NCBI GenBank assembly: GCA_009841225.1
Contig: VXMF01000058.1
Coordinates: 62,001 to 126,000 of the forward strand
DNA: 64,000 nt
Direction of reading: 5' to 3'
DNA from: Terriglobia bacterium
Lineage (GTDB): Bacteria > Acidobacteriota > Terriglobia > Bryobacterales > UBA6623
The notes under the pieces were generated by a model. It was not told the origin of the DNA. It worked only from the letters and a program-made list of their open reading frames with translations, and made no database searches. Below are positions 36,368 through 44,544 of the stretch, in pieces. Within the stretch, counting starts at the first letter, position 1, and every line of letters begins with the position of its first letter. The position numbers and the translations under genes are program-made.

Positions 36368-37936
36368 TCATCGTTCCTGACTTCCCGGCCGGAGGGCGGC
36401 CACAACTCGCTGTTCGATTGCCGCGAAGAGCTTGTCGTCGTCGAGCATCTCCTTGACAACAGCGAGAACCGTGCGAACAGCGTTGCGCGCCTGTTTGTTG
36501 AGGTGAGACATTGATGCGTCGGCGTCGGTACGCCGAACCCTGCTGATCTCCTCCTTGAGCTCTTCGACGGCGAGGAGCGCTTGTTCAAGTTGCGTACGTT
36601 CGGCGTCGGTGCGGTTGCGGCTTTGGATCGTTGAGTTGAGTCGGGAGGCTTCCTTATCCAGCGATTCGATGAGCTGGGTCTTCTCGTTGTGCGATGTGAG
36701 TCCCTCCTCCAGGCGACGGCGGGCGTGTTTGGTCGCATTTTCGGCGCGCTGGGTGATCTTGCGCACGGAGGTGTTGCGATCCCTGGATTCGTCTCGGATT
36801 TCCTTCTCGATGCGACGTATCTCGTCCTTGAGCTGCTCGTGGATGCGCGAGAGGGCGTCGGAAGGTTCGAAGTTGTCCCGCTGGGAGTTCGGCACGAGCA
36901 CTGGGTCGACGACGTGGATTTCGCCAAAGCACCACCGGGCTAAGGGCCGACTGGTCCAGAGCACCTGTAACGGAGAGTGGTCGCCGATAGCGATGTTGTG
37001 CATGCGGACGCGGAGTCCGCTGAACGGAACGTCGGCGAGGGCACCTCGCCTTTGGTGCTGCGCCAGCCAGCCCCACCAGCCCCGGTAGTCGCCCCCTCTA
37101 GGGAGGGCGACTACATCGGTGACATTGACACTGCGACGGGCCTGTCCGCGAGCGTCCTTAGTGTCGAAGGAGTCCTTGAACGGGCGGAAGACTTCGCGCT
37201 GGACCGCGCCGTCGGGCGCACAGATGCGAATCGAAACGGTATCAAGTGACTCCGGATAGCCGGCGCTGTCGGCAATGGAGCGGATCTTGGTCTCGAACTT
37301 CCAGGTAGTGGGGTCGTGGCGCACCGGGGCGGTCTGTTCGAGGTAGGCAGCTAACGAATCGAGATCGAGTACTGCCCAGTTGCTGATCTGCTCTAGGGAA
37401 ACTTGTAGGAACCTCTCGTCGGACTCCGACGGGCGTTCTTCAAAGGCGGTGTTGCTCTTGATCGCTTCTGCGATGGTGGTCGGTGCTTGGCCTGGGCGGG
37501 TCAATCGGTTGATTGCCCGAGCGTCGAACGCTATAACGCAAGTGCGGCCGCAGCCGTCACTTGTCTCGAAGACGAGCCGGTCGCAGTAGCTGATGCCGGC
37601 CATGCGGCCGATTCCGCGGAAGCCGGCGTTGGTCGCAGCCTGGTCAATGGTGTTGGCCTTGGAAGAGTAGCCAATGTCAACGAGGCGAACAACGGCTTCT
37701 TCGGGGCTGAGCCCCGTGCCGTCGTCGCGGATCCGGAGTGCCTTGGCGTGGGGATCGACGATGACGTCTATGCAACCGGCATCGGCGGCTAGAAGTCCCT
37801 TGCGGCGTGCAGCGCGGATGCTATCGAACGCGTTTTGGATGTACTCGCGGACGCAGTGCAGCGGCTCGCTGTACATGCCGAGAGTGATGGTCTCGAGGAG
37901 GTGAACGCCGAGTTGCGCTTCGGGAGGGTGGGACAT
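36368..37936 (-). CDS. GHKL (Hsp90-type) ATPase with C-terminal coiled coil
   Basis: A 522-residue protein. The Bergerat fold shows N-box VREYIQNAFDSI, G1 IRDDGTGLSPEEA and G2 AGFRGIGRMAGISYC. The middle region matches the second GHKL protein of the operon, including RWCFGEIHVVDPVLVPNSQ. Residues about 365-500 are strongly charged coiled coil (AENATKHARRRLEEGL, AERTQLEQALLAVEELKEE), absent in the paralogue, so this member is probably the scaffold or sensing one. It starts three bases behind the HerA stop and is followed after 69 bases by the radical SAM gene. Confidence 0.88.
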   Translation of the reverse strand: MSHPPEAQLGVHLLETITLGMYSEPLHCVREYIQNAFDSIRAARRKGLLAADAGCIDVIVDPHAKALRIRDDGTGLSPEEAVVRLVDIGYSSKANTIDQAATNAGFRGIGRMAGISYCDRLVFETSDGCGRTCVIAFDARAINRLTRPGQAPTTIAEAIKSNTAFEERPSESDERFLQVSLEQISNWAVLDLDSLAAYLEQTAPVRHDPTTWKFETKIRSIADSAGYPESLDTVSIRICAPDGAVQREVFRPFKDSFDTKDARGQARRSVNVTDVVALPRGGDYRGWWGWLAQHQRRGALADVPFSGLRVRMHNIAIGDHSPLQVLWTSRPLARWCFGEIHVVDPVLVPNSQRDNFEPSDALSRIHEQLKDEIRRIEKEIRDESRDRNTSVRKITQRAENATKHARRRLEEGLTSHNEKTQLIESLDKEASRLNSTIQSRNRTDAERTQLEQALLAVEELKEEISRVRRTDADASMSHLNKQARNAVRTVLAVVKEMLDDDKLFAAIEQRVVAALRPGSQER

Positions 37937-37939
37937 CGG

Positions 37940-39610
37940 CTATCCGGGGCGGTATGCGTTGCGCGGGAAGCGGAGCTTGAGCGTTCCCGCGCTGAACCGC
38001 GTATGACTGACGAGGAGCTCGCCCTTGCGGAGGAAGGGGACACGCTTCGATTGGGGCCGCAGTCTAATCTCCGAGTCCTTTTGAGACTCAACCGCGGTCG
38101 TACGGCCGAAGACGTGCGTGCCGGAGTTGCCGGTAACGCGGTCATCGACGCTGGTGCGGAACTGTTCGGCACCGAAGAGGATGATGCCCTCCGAACGGCC
38201 GCGTTCACTGATTTCCCTGAGGTGTCCGGTTAGAGACCGTGCACCCCCGTGCTTGGGCGCGAATTTGTTCAGCTCGTCCGCAAAAAGAACGACGGTCCCA
38301 CGATCGGTGTCCTGAGCTTCTGCATCGCCGTCGGATTCGGGTAGCCGTGGGTCTCGCAATGCAGAGACGACGTCACCGACAACGAATGCCTGCAGGTAGT
38401 CGGGCAGTTGGGCGATATCGACGACGGCAACGTGGCCGGGTTGAAGGCGGCGAAGCTCATCCGACAGGCACACCTGTCGGTAGTCGTCAGCGTGTCGTGC
38501 CAACTCAGTGAACATACCGTTGCGCGTGCGCTGACCGAACAGACGGTGGAACCGCCGCCAGGAAACGACCGGTATCCGGTTCTTGTCGGGCGTAGTGTTC
38601 GCCCACTCTGCGACCTTGCCGCGCAGAGTATTCCAAGGGGCTTCTCCGCGGACATTCTCCCTGGAGTATTCGACGCAGCTAACGAGGGTCTGGGCAGGGT
38701 CGTCCATGTCCTCGAAGAGAAGGTGCAGGCGTTCAAGGGCGTTCTCGACATCGTAGAAGTAGCGATGGCCACGACCGGCATCGATGTTGGCGGCGACCTC
38801 GTCTCGGGTCAGCGAGGTCTGACTCCTAGCAGGCTCGTTGGCCGAATAGGGGTAGAAGTACGTTACGTTGGCGAGGGGCTCGCACGTCAGGCCGCATCTC
38901 GTCCAGTCGCGTCGAGTCTGATCGCTCATGTCCGGTGCAGGTTCGTGGAGGTGGAGGAGGTCGGAGCCTTTGACGTTCAGTACTACGAAGGCGGGCTTGC
39001 TGCCCGACCAGTGCTCGGCCTGCTGCTGGATTGCGGACAAGATGAACATTGCGTAGGAGGTCTTGGTCGCAAGACCTGAAATCCCGGAGATGTTGAGGTG
39101 GGCACCCTCGGGGCCGATGAGATAGTCAGCATCCATATCGACGCTGATGACGATGCTCTCGTCGTCTGGGCCGGACATTGTGATATAGCCAGCTGGGGTA
39201 TTGCGGTGGTACTCGTCTATACCAAGGGCCTTGCGGACGCCATCCTCGTCCGGCCAATGGACGGGGGAACCGTGCGGCACGGGCATTTCAATGTCGTTTG
39301 TGTTGTACAACACGGTCGCGTCCGCGTATGTGGTGACGACGCGGCCGAGGCGGGGGGACTGGGAGGAGTCTCCGAAGTCGGAGGATATGAAGCCGCTGAG
39401 CGGGCTTGGTTCGTCGGAGACTTGGTGGATTTCATCGATTATCGCGTAGAAGCGTCCGATGTCTGGGTCTCCGCGTTCGGGGGAGCGGACCTGGACGAAA
39501 TCGAACGGCTTGAGATTGATGCCAGCGGTCAGCCAGAAGCGAAAGGACCCGGTTGAAGTCGGGTGGTTCTCTGTCGCAACGACGCGACCTATTGGGGAGT
39601 TGGTACTCAT
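37940..39610 (-). CDS. HerA-type FtsK/HerA superfamily DNA translocase
   Basis: A 556-residue hexameric-type translocase. An N-terminal HAS-barrel-like domain (VVATENHPTSTGSFRFWL, FDFVQVRSPERGDPDIGRF) precedes the ATPase. Walker A reads GISGLATKTSYAMF (residues 176-189), where the Gly before the Lys of GxxGxGKT is replaced, so the loop is variant. Walker B is VVLFADELNKFAP (about 440-452), and a late GAEQF...GNSGTHVFGRT segment fits the sensor and arginine finger. HerA pumps DNA and pairs with NurA nuclease in end resection and in some phage-defence systems. NurA lies directly upstream (34 bases), and a GHKL ATPase follows three bases downstream. Confidence 0.88.
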   Translation of the reverse strand: MSTNSPIGRVVATENHPTSTGSFRFWLTAGINLKPFDFVQVRSPERGDPDIGRFYAIIDEIHQVSDEPSPLSGFISSDFGDSSQSPRLGRVVTTYADATVLYNTNDIEMPVPHGSPVHWPDEDGVRKALGIDEYHRNTPAGYITMSGPDDESIVISVDMDADYLIGPEGAHLNISGISGLATKTSYAMFILSAIQQQAEHWSGSKPAFVVLNVKGSDLLHLHEPAPDMSDQTRRDWTRCGLTCEPLANVTYFYPYSANEPARSQTSLTRDEVAANIDAGRGHRYFYDVENALERLHLLFEDMDDPAQTLVSCVEYSRENVRGEAPWNTLRGKVAEWANTTPDKNRIPVVSWRRFHRLFGQRTRNGMFTELARHADDYRQVCLSDELRRLQPGHVAVVDIAQLPDYLQAFVVGDVVSALRDPRLPESDGDAEAQDTDRGTVVLFADELNKFAPKHGGARSLTGHLREISERGRSEGIILFGAEQFRTSVDDRVTGNSGTHVFGRTTAVESQKDSEIRLRPQSKRVPFLRKGELLVSHTRFSAGTLKLRFPRNAYRPG

Positions 39611-39644
39611 ATGGGGCGTCCAGAATTGGTACGGGGGAGCAGTG

Positions 39645-40739
39645 TCAGAGGCATGCGCGAATACTCTGGTCGTTGCGAAACTGTGTCTTGATGTAGCGCT
39701 CGGTTAGGTGCACAGGATAGAGGTGGCTGGCCCAGCGGGCGTCGGTGTTGGGGGTGGCAGGAGCGCGGAGAGCGCGAACATGTTCGCTCAACCGGTTGCA
39801 CCGTGAAGCATCCATCTTAGGCGAGTCGGTCGAGGGTTGGTCCGGAAAGACCTCGATCTTGACGACGCCGTCGGAATATTCGAGGCTCGCCATTTGACTT
39901 CGTCCATGTAGCCGCAAGTACCACGAAGCGATGGTGAGATTGCGGTGGGGCGTTCCACGGGCCGGGGTCCGATGGCCAGTTGGGAGGCGCGAAATGATGG
40001 CACCGACCCGCTCAGCGCCACTGCCGGTGAGATAGGGTCGGTGTAGGTCGAAGGACTTTGCGACGCCGACGACGTTGCGGAACGCCTCCTTGTGGCGCTC
40101 CATGTCGACGTAGAACTCGATGGAACCGTCGATGAGGAGGAGCGCGTTGCGGGAGATGTCGCCGGCCTTGGCCAGTTTGACGATGCGGTCGACTTCCATG
40201 CTGTGTAACTTTCGTAGCACGCGCGCACGCGCGCGATCTACGGGGGATCTGTCGTCGGTTTCGTCGACTTCGTAGTGGTCGAAAGAGAGGTCCAAGGGGA
40301 GGCGCGATGTCTTGGCGGCACGGCAGGCGACGGATTCGGCGGCGCGGAGATCCTCGGGAGAAAACGAGTCGGGGAAAAAGAATGTGTTGGTCGCGTCGTA
40401 GTGCTTGATCCGCAGGCGCGAATCGTGCAGTTCGCTGGTTGCTACGCCGATCTGGGCGATAAGCAGTGGAAGGTAGCGATTCTTGGTATCCACGATGTAG
40501 CCGGCGTTCGTGATGCGCTGGGAGCCGTCGACGAAAAAGCGGAAGAGCAACGGGTCGTTGTCGGCGATCGTCGGAACGGGCAGAAAGCGTTCGCTAGGTC
40601 GTGGCACCTCGAGAAACTTGCCGCGTGGGGGTCGCTTGTCGCGGTCGTCGGGAACGGATGAGATATCGATATCGTCGACGCTCGCAGGGCCGTAGCAGGT
40701 GAAGTTGTCCTGGCGAAGGGCGGCAAGGATCCCAGTCAT
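39645..40739 (-). CDS. nurA: NurA-family 5'-3' nuclease
   Basis: A 364-residue nuclease of the NurA/RNase H-like fold. Catalytic Asp candidates are in LLFRFFVDGSQRI (D71) and NALLLIDGSIEF (about residue 200), with the C-terminal HLYPVHLTERYIK typical of the family. The ORF extends upstream, but the start at 40739 (MTGILAALRQDNF) is preferred, as the upstream part overlaps a different frame and lacks conserved features. NurA works inside or beside the HerA ring, cutting DNA as it is pumped. It is the first clear gene of a five-gene operon with HerA, two GHKL ATPases and a radical SAM protein. Confidence 0.88.
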   Translation of the reverse strand: MTGILAALRQDNFTCYGPASVDDIDISSVPDDRDKRPPRGKFLEVPRPSERFLPVPTIADNDPLLFRFFVDGSQRITNAGYIVDTKNRYLPLLIAQIGVATSELHDSRLRIKHYDATNTFFFPDSFSPEDLRAAESVACRAAKTSRLPLDLSFDHYEVDETDDRSPVDRARARVLRKLHSMEVDRIVKLAKAGDISRNALLLIDGSIEFYVDMERHKEAFRNVVGVAKSFDLHRPYLTGSGAERVGAIISRLPTGHRTPARGTPHRNLTIASWYLRLHGRSQMASLEYSDGVVKIEVFPDQPSTDSPKMDASRCNRLSEHVRALRAPATPNTDARWASHLYPVHLTERYIKTQFRNDQSIRACL

Positions 40740-40749
40740 CGTGAGGCGG

Positions 40750-41103
40750 TCAGCGTCGATGGGTGTACGGCGTCGCAGATAGAGAAGGGAATGGCGTGCA
40801 GTCCTTCCGTTCGGCCATTTTGGACACGCCAAGCACTAGACGGCGAGCGGGCTGAGTCGGGTATCGGTTGATGTAGTGGTGCTGGTGCCGGTACTCCACG
40901 CTGCTCGGGCGCACGGTTAGAGCGAGGCCGTAGCGGTGGCACTGGCCGTTCAAGGCCGTGACGCTGGGAGCCGGTCGGACAGTATTGACGAATGCAGCAG
41001 TAAGTTGGTCGTTACGCACGGAGAATCGCGGGTAGTGCAACAGCTGTAAATTGGCTGTCGATCGGAGACACAGTATACCAGTTGGCCTACCCAAGAGGAC
41101 CAA
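40750..41103 (-). CDS. Possible small first gene of the NurA operon, function unknown
   Basis: A 117-codon ORF from a TTG at 41103 that ends ten bases before the nurA start, on the same strand. It holds protein-like stretches (YPRFSVRNDQLTAAFV, QHHYINRYPTQPARR), but no family is recognised and no clear ribosome binding site precedes the TTG. A TATACT at about 41071 (minus strand) could be the operon's -10 box; in that case the true start would lie further in, for example the GTG before RNDQLTAAF. Alternatively, the whole stretch is leader sequence. Confidence 0.3.
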   Translation of the reverse strand: MVLLGRPTGILCLRSTANLQLLHYPRFSVRNDQLTAAFVNTVRPAPSVTALNGQCHRYGLALTVRPSSVEYRHQHHYINRYPTQPARRLVLGVSKMAERKDCTPFPSLSATPYTHRR

Positions 41104-41391
41104 CGGTTGAACCGCTCAAATTAGTCGGATCCGAGTCACTCAATTCGCCCCCTGTCGCACCGGCCATAGCCGCCGAACAGACTAGCAATGTTGACCGGTG
41201 TCCAAGGCTTTGCATTCGAAAGAGCCACGATCTCAATTGGCGCGACGCCAGCGCAGCTCATAGCGAGGGCTCCGCGGAGCGGCTCGCTCACGGCAACGCG
41301 GTTACGGCGATCGCCGCCGGAGGAGCCGCGCCGGCAAGGTCCAGTTGCTCACCTCCAATCTGCGCCGGACCGCCACTTCCCTGGGGCGCCA

Positions 41392-41483
41392 GAGTGGCGG
41401 TACTAGCGGTTTGGGAATGCCAGATCAACGAGAAGGACACGGCCGCACGCGGCGATGTCCTGAACAGCTCGTTGGACAGCTAG
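41392..41483 (+). pseudogene. Vsr-endonuclease C-terminal remnant, copy 1
   Basis: The in-frame end VLAVWECQINEKD followed by LNSSLDS and a stop matches the C-terminus of very-short-patch-repair (Vsr) endonucleases, where the segment GWxVLxVWEC is conserved. Nothing upstream in this frame shows the catalytic part. A second, clearer copy lies at 44331-44444, in the same position relative to a DUF1684 gene. Confidence 0.5.
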
Positions 41484-41582
41484 CCCGATTGAACGGCCTA
41501 CCCCAAACGGCTTTTTTCTGTGGCACCACAGTATCGTTTACACCGACGGCATCCCTGACGTGCGCAGTCGGCTGTCCGGTAG

Positions 41583-42170
41583 CTAACGTCGGCCTACGTA
41601 GTCGAGTTCCCCGGCTTCAATTCGCACCTGCAGCTGGTTTTCCGGCGGCGGCAGCAGGCAAGTCGTGTATGGATTGAACGCGCAAGGCGGATTGTAGGCT
41701 TGGCTAAAGTCGACAGTAGTCATTCCGTCTAGGCCGGGCATGTCAGCGTCAAGAAACCTCGCAGCGGAATAGGTCTCGCCTCTGCTGGTCGGGTCGCTGA
41801 ACACGAACCATAGGCGGTCGCCGTAATCGATTGCGGTCAGGCGGAGCGCCTCGCCCTTAAGAGTCAGCACAACTGATCCGCTGGTGCGTGGGGTCAGGAC
41901 GTCTCCGAGGTTGGTGGCCAGTTCCATGGTGCGCGGTTTGTCGTGTGGGACGTAGCGTCCGCGAATTCGGAACGACTCGTCCTCTGGGCACCAGTGCAGC
42001 TTCGTGAATTCGCGCCTGATCTCACTCTCCGAACCTCTCAGACGCGCTGCCAAGCATCCACCAGCTAGAGGGGCCAAGGGTGATCGTCGGTCAATCGGGC
42101 CCCTCGGAGGGCCATAGTTGCGCCACATCGACGCTGTGCCCATCGACCAACAGGGTCTATCCTTAGCGCT
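41583..42170 (-). pseudogene. Truncated DUF1684 gene, broken copy of 44545-45432
   Basis: Closely similar to the C-terminal two thirds of the intact DUF1684 protein downstream: SEIRREFTKLHWCPEDESFR against SEIRREFTKLRWYPVDESFR, and YNPPCAFNPYTTCLLPPPEN against the same segment in the intact copy. Upstream of about 42060 the sequence shifts frame (LVDGHSVDVAQLWPSEGP can be read in another frame near 42110-42160) and the N-terminus with its lipobox is missing. Thus a segmental duplicate that decayed. Confidence 0.85.
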
Positions 42171-42182
42171 GACGTAGCTACT

Positions 42183-44093
42183 CTAATTTGGTTCGTGGGT
42201 CGTCGTTTCCTCTCGATTGGTCTCTGGATTACCGGAATCGTCGGACACGCCAACGGACTTCGCAGGTTTGACGGTCGATGGCGATCTGATCTCCTCGTCG
42301 AAGGCCCGAACAAGTGCCCCAGTCCCAACCGCGACCAATCCCTCTGCTCGCATTCGCGGGTCGATAGCGATTGACGAGATCGCGTCCAATCGATCCAAGT
42401 CCATTTCGGGAGACAACGAGAGTTGATGGACGGCCTGCTTGAAGTTGTTCCCAGCAAGATTGCTGGGATGAAGCGTCTGATGGTGGACACTATCCCCATC
42501 GCCTGTAATCGCGACTCCAAATCCCCCCCACGGATAGGCTGTGATCGCAACTACGGACGCCTCCTCCTCGATCTCCGATTCCGATTGCTCCGGGCCAAGC
42601 TCCTGCAACGCTAGTTCCAGCAGTCGCAAGGCCTCCTCGCCTTGGTCACACTTGGCCATTACAGCTGCGACTGCAATCCGAGCATGTGGGCGAAGGTCTT
42701 CCGGAACGTCTCCTGCTGCGCCTGTCGCGTGCTGCAACGCCCTATGTGCGGCGTCACGATCTTCTATCGATCGATGCTCCGCATCTACTGACCGTGCCCA
42801 GTAAGCGGTGGCTAGGCTCAATGCCCCGAGCACCCGGTACAAACTATCTCTTAGGCCTACGACTTCGAGAGTTCCGTCTTCCAGCCTGCCGCTTTCGATC
42901 ACGTCAGTTGCGCGTCGCAGTCCAATAAGGTCCCTGAGCGATCGGCGGAGCTCGGGTCTCAGGTCGTCGAGCAGCTCCTCCGCTTGACTGAACTTACCCT
43001 GCTCAATCCGATTCATACAGAGTTCAAAGCGAATCCCTGCCTTGCTCTCTTCGTCAGTCGCTGACTCCAGAGCCTCTTCGAGGCTCGAAGGCGAAAAACT
43101 AACTTCGAGTTGTTCATGGAACTTGAATAGCTGCTCTCGGATTCCAATTGCCGCGGTCTGAGTAGCTAGCAGACCCTCAAGCGTTGAAGAGTGCTCAGGG
43201 TGATTGGTCTTCGCCCACGATGCGAGTTGCGTCGCCAATGCAATCGACTGCGCCTCGTGCCTGGTTGGTGTTCCTCGAGTCAATAGTGTCTCGATCGCAG
43301 TTCCAACATAGTGACTTACGACCCCCTTGGGGATTCCAGGTCGCACTGTCGAAAGCAAATACGCGGAGGCGTCGGATACTGTTACCACCGCGACCGCATC
43401 CGCCGCTGGAGAGGTTGGGCCGAGCACGTAATTGCCTAAGGCGAAAAGATCCCAGATTGTGCCGGACGCGGCCACACTCGAAAGGGCATTCTGAAAGAGA
43501 CCGTCTGCTTGGACCGGAAGTTGCTTTCGAAGCTCTCGCAGACCTCTCACAAATTCCGTCTGCCTATAGCTGGGTAGGGTGTGGACCTGATCTGCCACAT
43601 GTTGAGCAAACTGGGCAGCCTCATGAGGGTCGGAGGCGACAGTCTCCGAGATCGCATCTAGAAGTCCTTCTGCGCGCAATTCGGCAGTAGTCACCTGCTG
43701 GGTCAGCGGGCGATCACCAAAGCTGGGGTCACATCGTGGTGCAGCGACAGCCAATCGCGAAAGGGTACTCATCGACCAATCGTCTTCCAAGTCGAACTCA
43801 AGGCCAGCGACGACAGAGTAAGCTGTTTCGAAAGCGTAAGCACCGAGTTCCTTGTTGTATCGACAGGCAATTTCTCCTAGCGCCGAAAGTGCATCGGCGA
43901 CTTCAGGCCTCCAGCTCATTGCCTGAAGACGGCCCACCAGTTCGTCAACCCTGTCGATCGCTTCTGATTGCTCCTCGGTGTAGTCGGTATCGGAGCTGCT
44001 GCCGCTGGCCTCCTGACCGTGCATGCAAGGCGAGCAAATGAAGACCGCAGCAAGCCCCCACCTAAGGAGTCTGGAAATGTGCCGAATCATCAT
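42183..44093 (-). CDS. Large exported helical-repeat protein, function unknown
   Basis: A 636-residue protein with a signal peptide (HISRLLRWGLAAVFICSP, cleavage near CMHGQEAS). The rest is almost wholly helical, with a TPR-like rhythm of small and hydrophobic residues (ASWRPEVADALSALGEI-like pairs, CDQGEEALRLLELALQELG), and an acidic, Ser/Thr-rich tail. It has no catalytic motif. It lies between the two copies of the DUF1684 gene and was probably carried along by, or caught in, that duplication. No family recognised; the surface or periplasmic location is inferred. Confidence 0.75.
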   Translation of the reverse strand: MMIRHISRLLRWGLAAVFICSPCMHGQEASGSSSDTDYTEEQSEAIDRVDELVGRLQAMSWRPEVADALSALGEIACRYNKELGAYAFETAYSVVAGLEFDLEDDWSMSTLSRLAVAAPRCDPSFGDRPLTQQVTTAELRAEGLLDAISETVASDPHEAAQFAQHVADQVHTLPSYRQTEFVRGLRELRKQLPVQADGLFQNALSSVAASGTIWDLFALGNYVLGPTSPAADAVAVVTVSDASAYLLSTVRPGIPKGVVSHYVGTAIETLLTRGTPTRHEAQSIALATQLASWAKTNHPEHSSTLEGLLATQTAAIGIREQLFKFHEQLEVSFSPSSLEEALESATDEESKAGIRFELCMNRIEQGKFSQAEELLDDLRPELRRSLRDLIGLRRATDVIESGRLEDGTLEVVGLRDSLYRVLGALSLATAYWARSVDAEHRSIEDRDAAHRALQHATGAAGDVPEDLRPHARIAVAAVMAKCDQGEEALRLLELALQELGPEQSESEIEEEASVVAITAYPWGGFGVAITGDGDSVHHQTLHPSNLAGNNFKQAVHQLSLSPEMDLDRLDAISSIAIDPRMRAEGLVAVGTGALVRAFDEEIRSPSTVKPAKSVGVSDDSGNPETNREETTTHEPN

Positions 44094-44330
44094 TGGTACA
44101 GTTCTTGTGGGTTCCAGCTATTCTGGCAGGTTTTCTCCAGGCGGTCTTGCACGCCCGGGAGGGCTCGGAAGGCGTTTCATGAGCCTGTCCCCTAGCCAGG
44201 CAGGCCCGGCGCAGGGTCGAGCAAGCCGGCGCTCCACAGAGCGGCAAACTCACTGCAACGGCGGCTGTGACCGCCGCTGGGCACCCGCGCCCGCGCGGTC
44301 CAATTGCGCTTTCCCACGCTGTGCCGGGGC

Positions 44331-44444
44331 CGCTACTTCCCTCAGTCGATAGGATGGGAGGTCTTGGCAGTCTGGGAACGACAGATCAAGGAGAAGGACA
44401 CGGTCGAACTTGGCAATGTCCTAGCCAGCTTCTTGGACAGCTAG
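44331..44444 (+). pseudogene. Vsr-endonuclease C-terminal remnant, copy 2
   Basis: In frame RYFPQSIGWEVLAVWERQ is followed by IKEKDTVELGNVLASFLDS and a stop, an excellent match to the Vsr C-terminus (GWxVLxVWECEIK...L..FL). The upstream catalytic region (with the Asp and His of the family) was not found, so this is a remnant. It stands just behind the stop of the DUF1684 gene of the opposite strand, the same arrangement as copy 1. Confidence 0.65.
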
Positions 44445-44544
44445 CGCGGTTGGACGGCCTGCACCCGACAGGCTTCTGTCCGTGGAACCGCAATATTGTT
44501 TGCACCGACGGCATCGCTGACATGCGCAGTCGGCCGTCGGGTCG

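Noticed and set aside
40750..41103. Similarity of the ORF to CRISPR type I-F Csy2 proteins
   Set aside because: Only a loose resemblance around YPRFSVRN; there are no repeats or other cas genes, so it is not supported.
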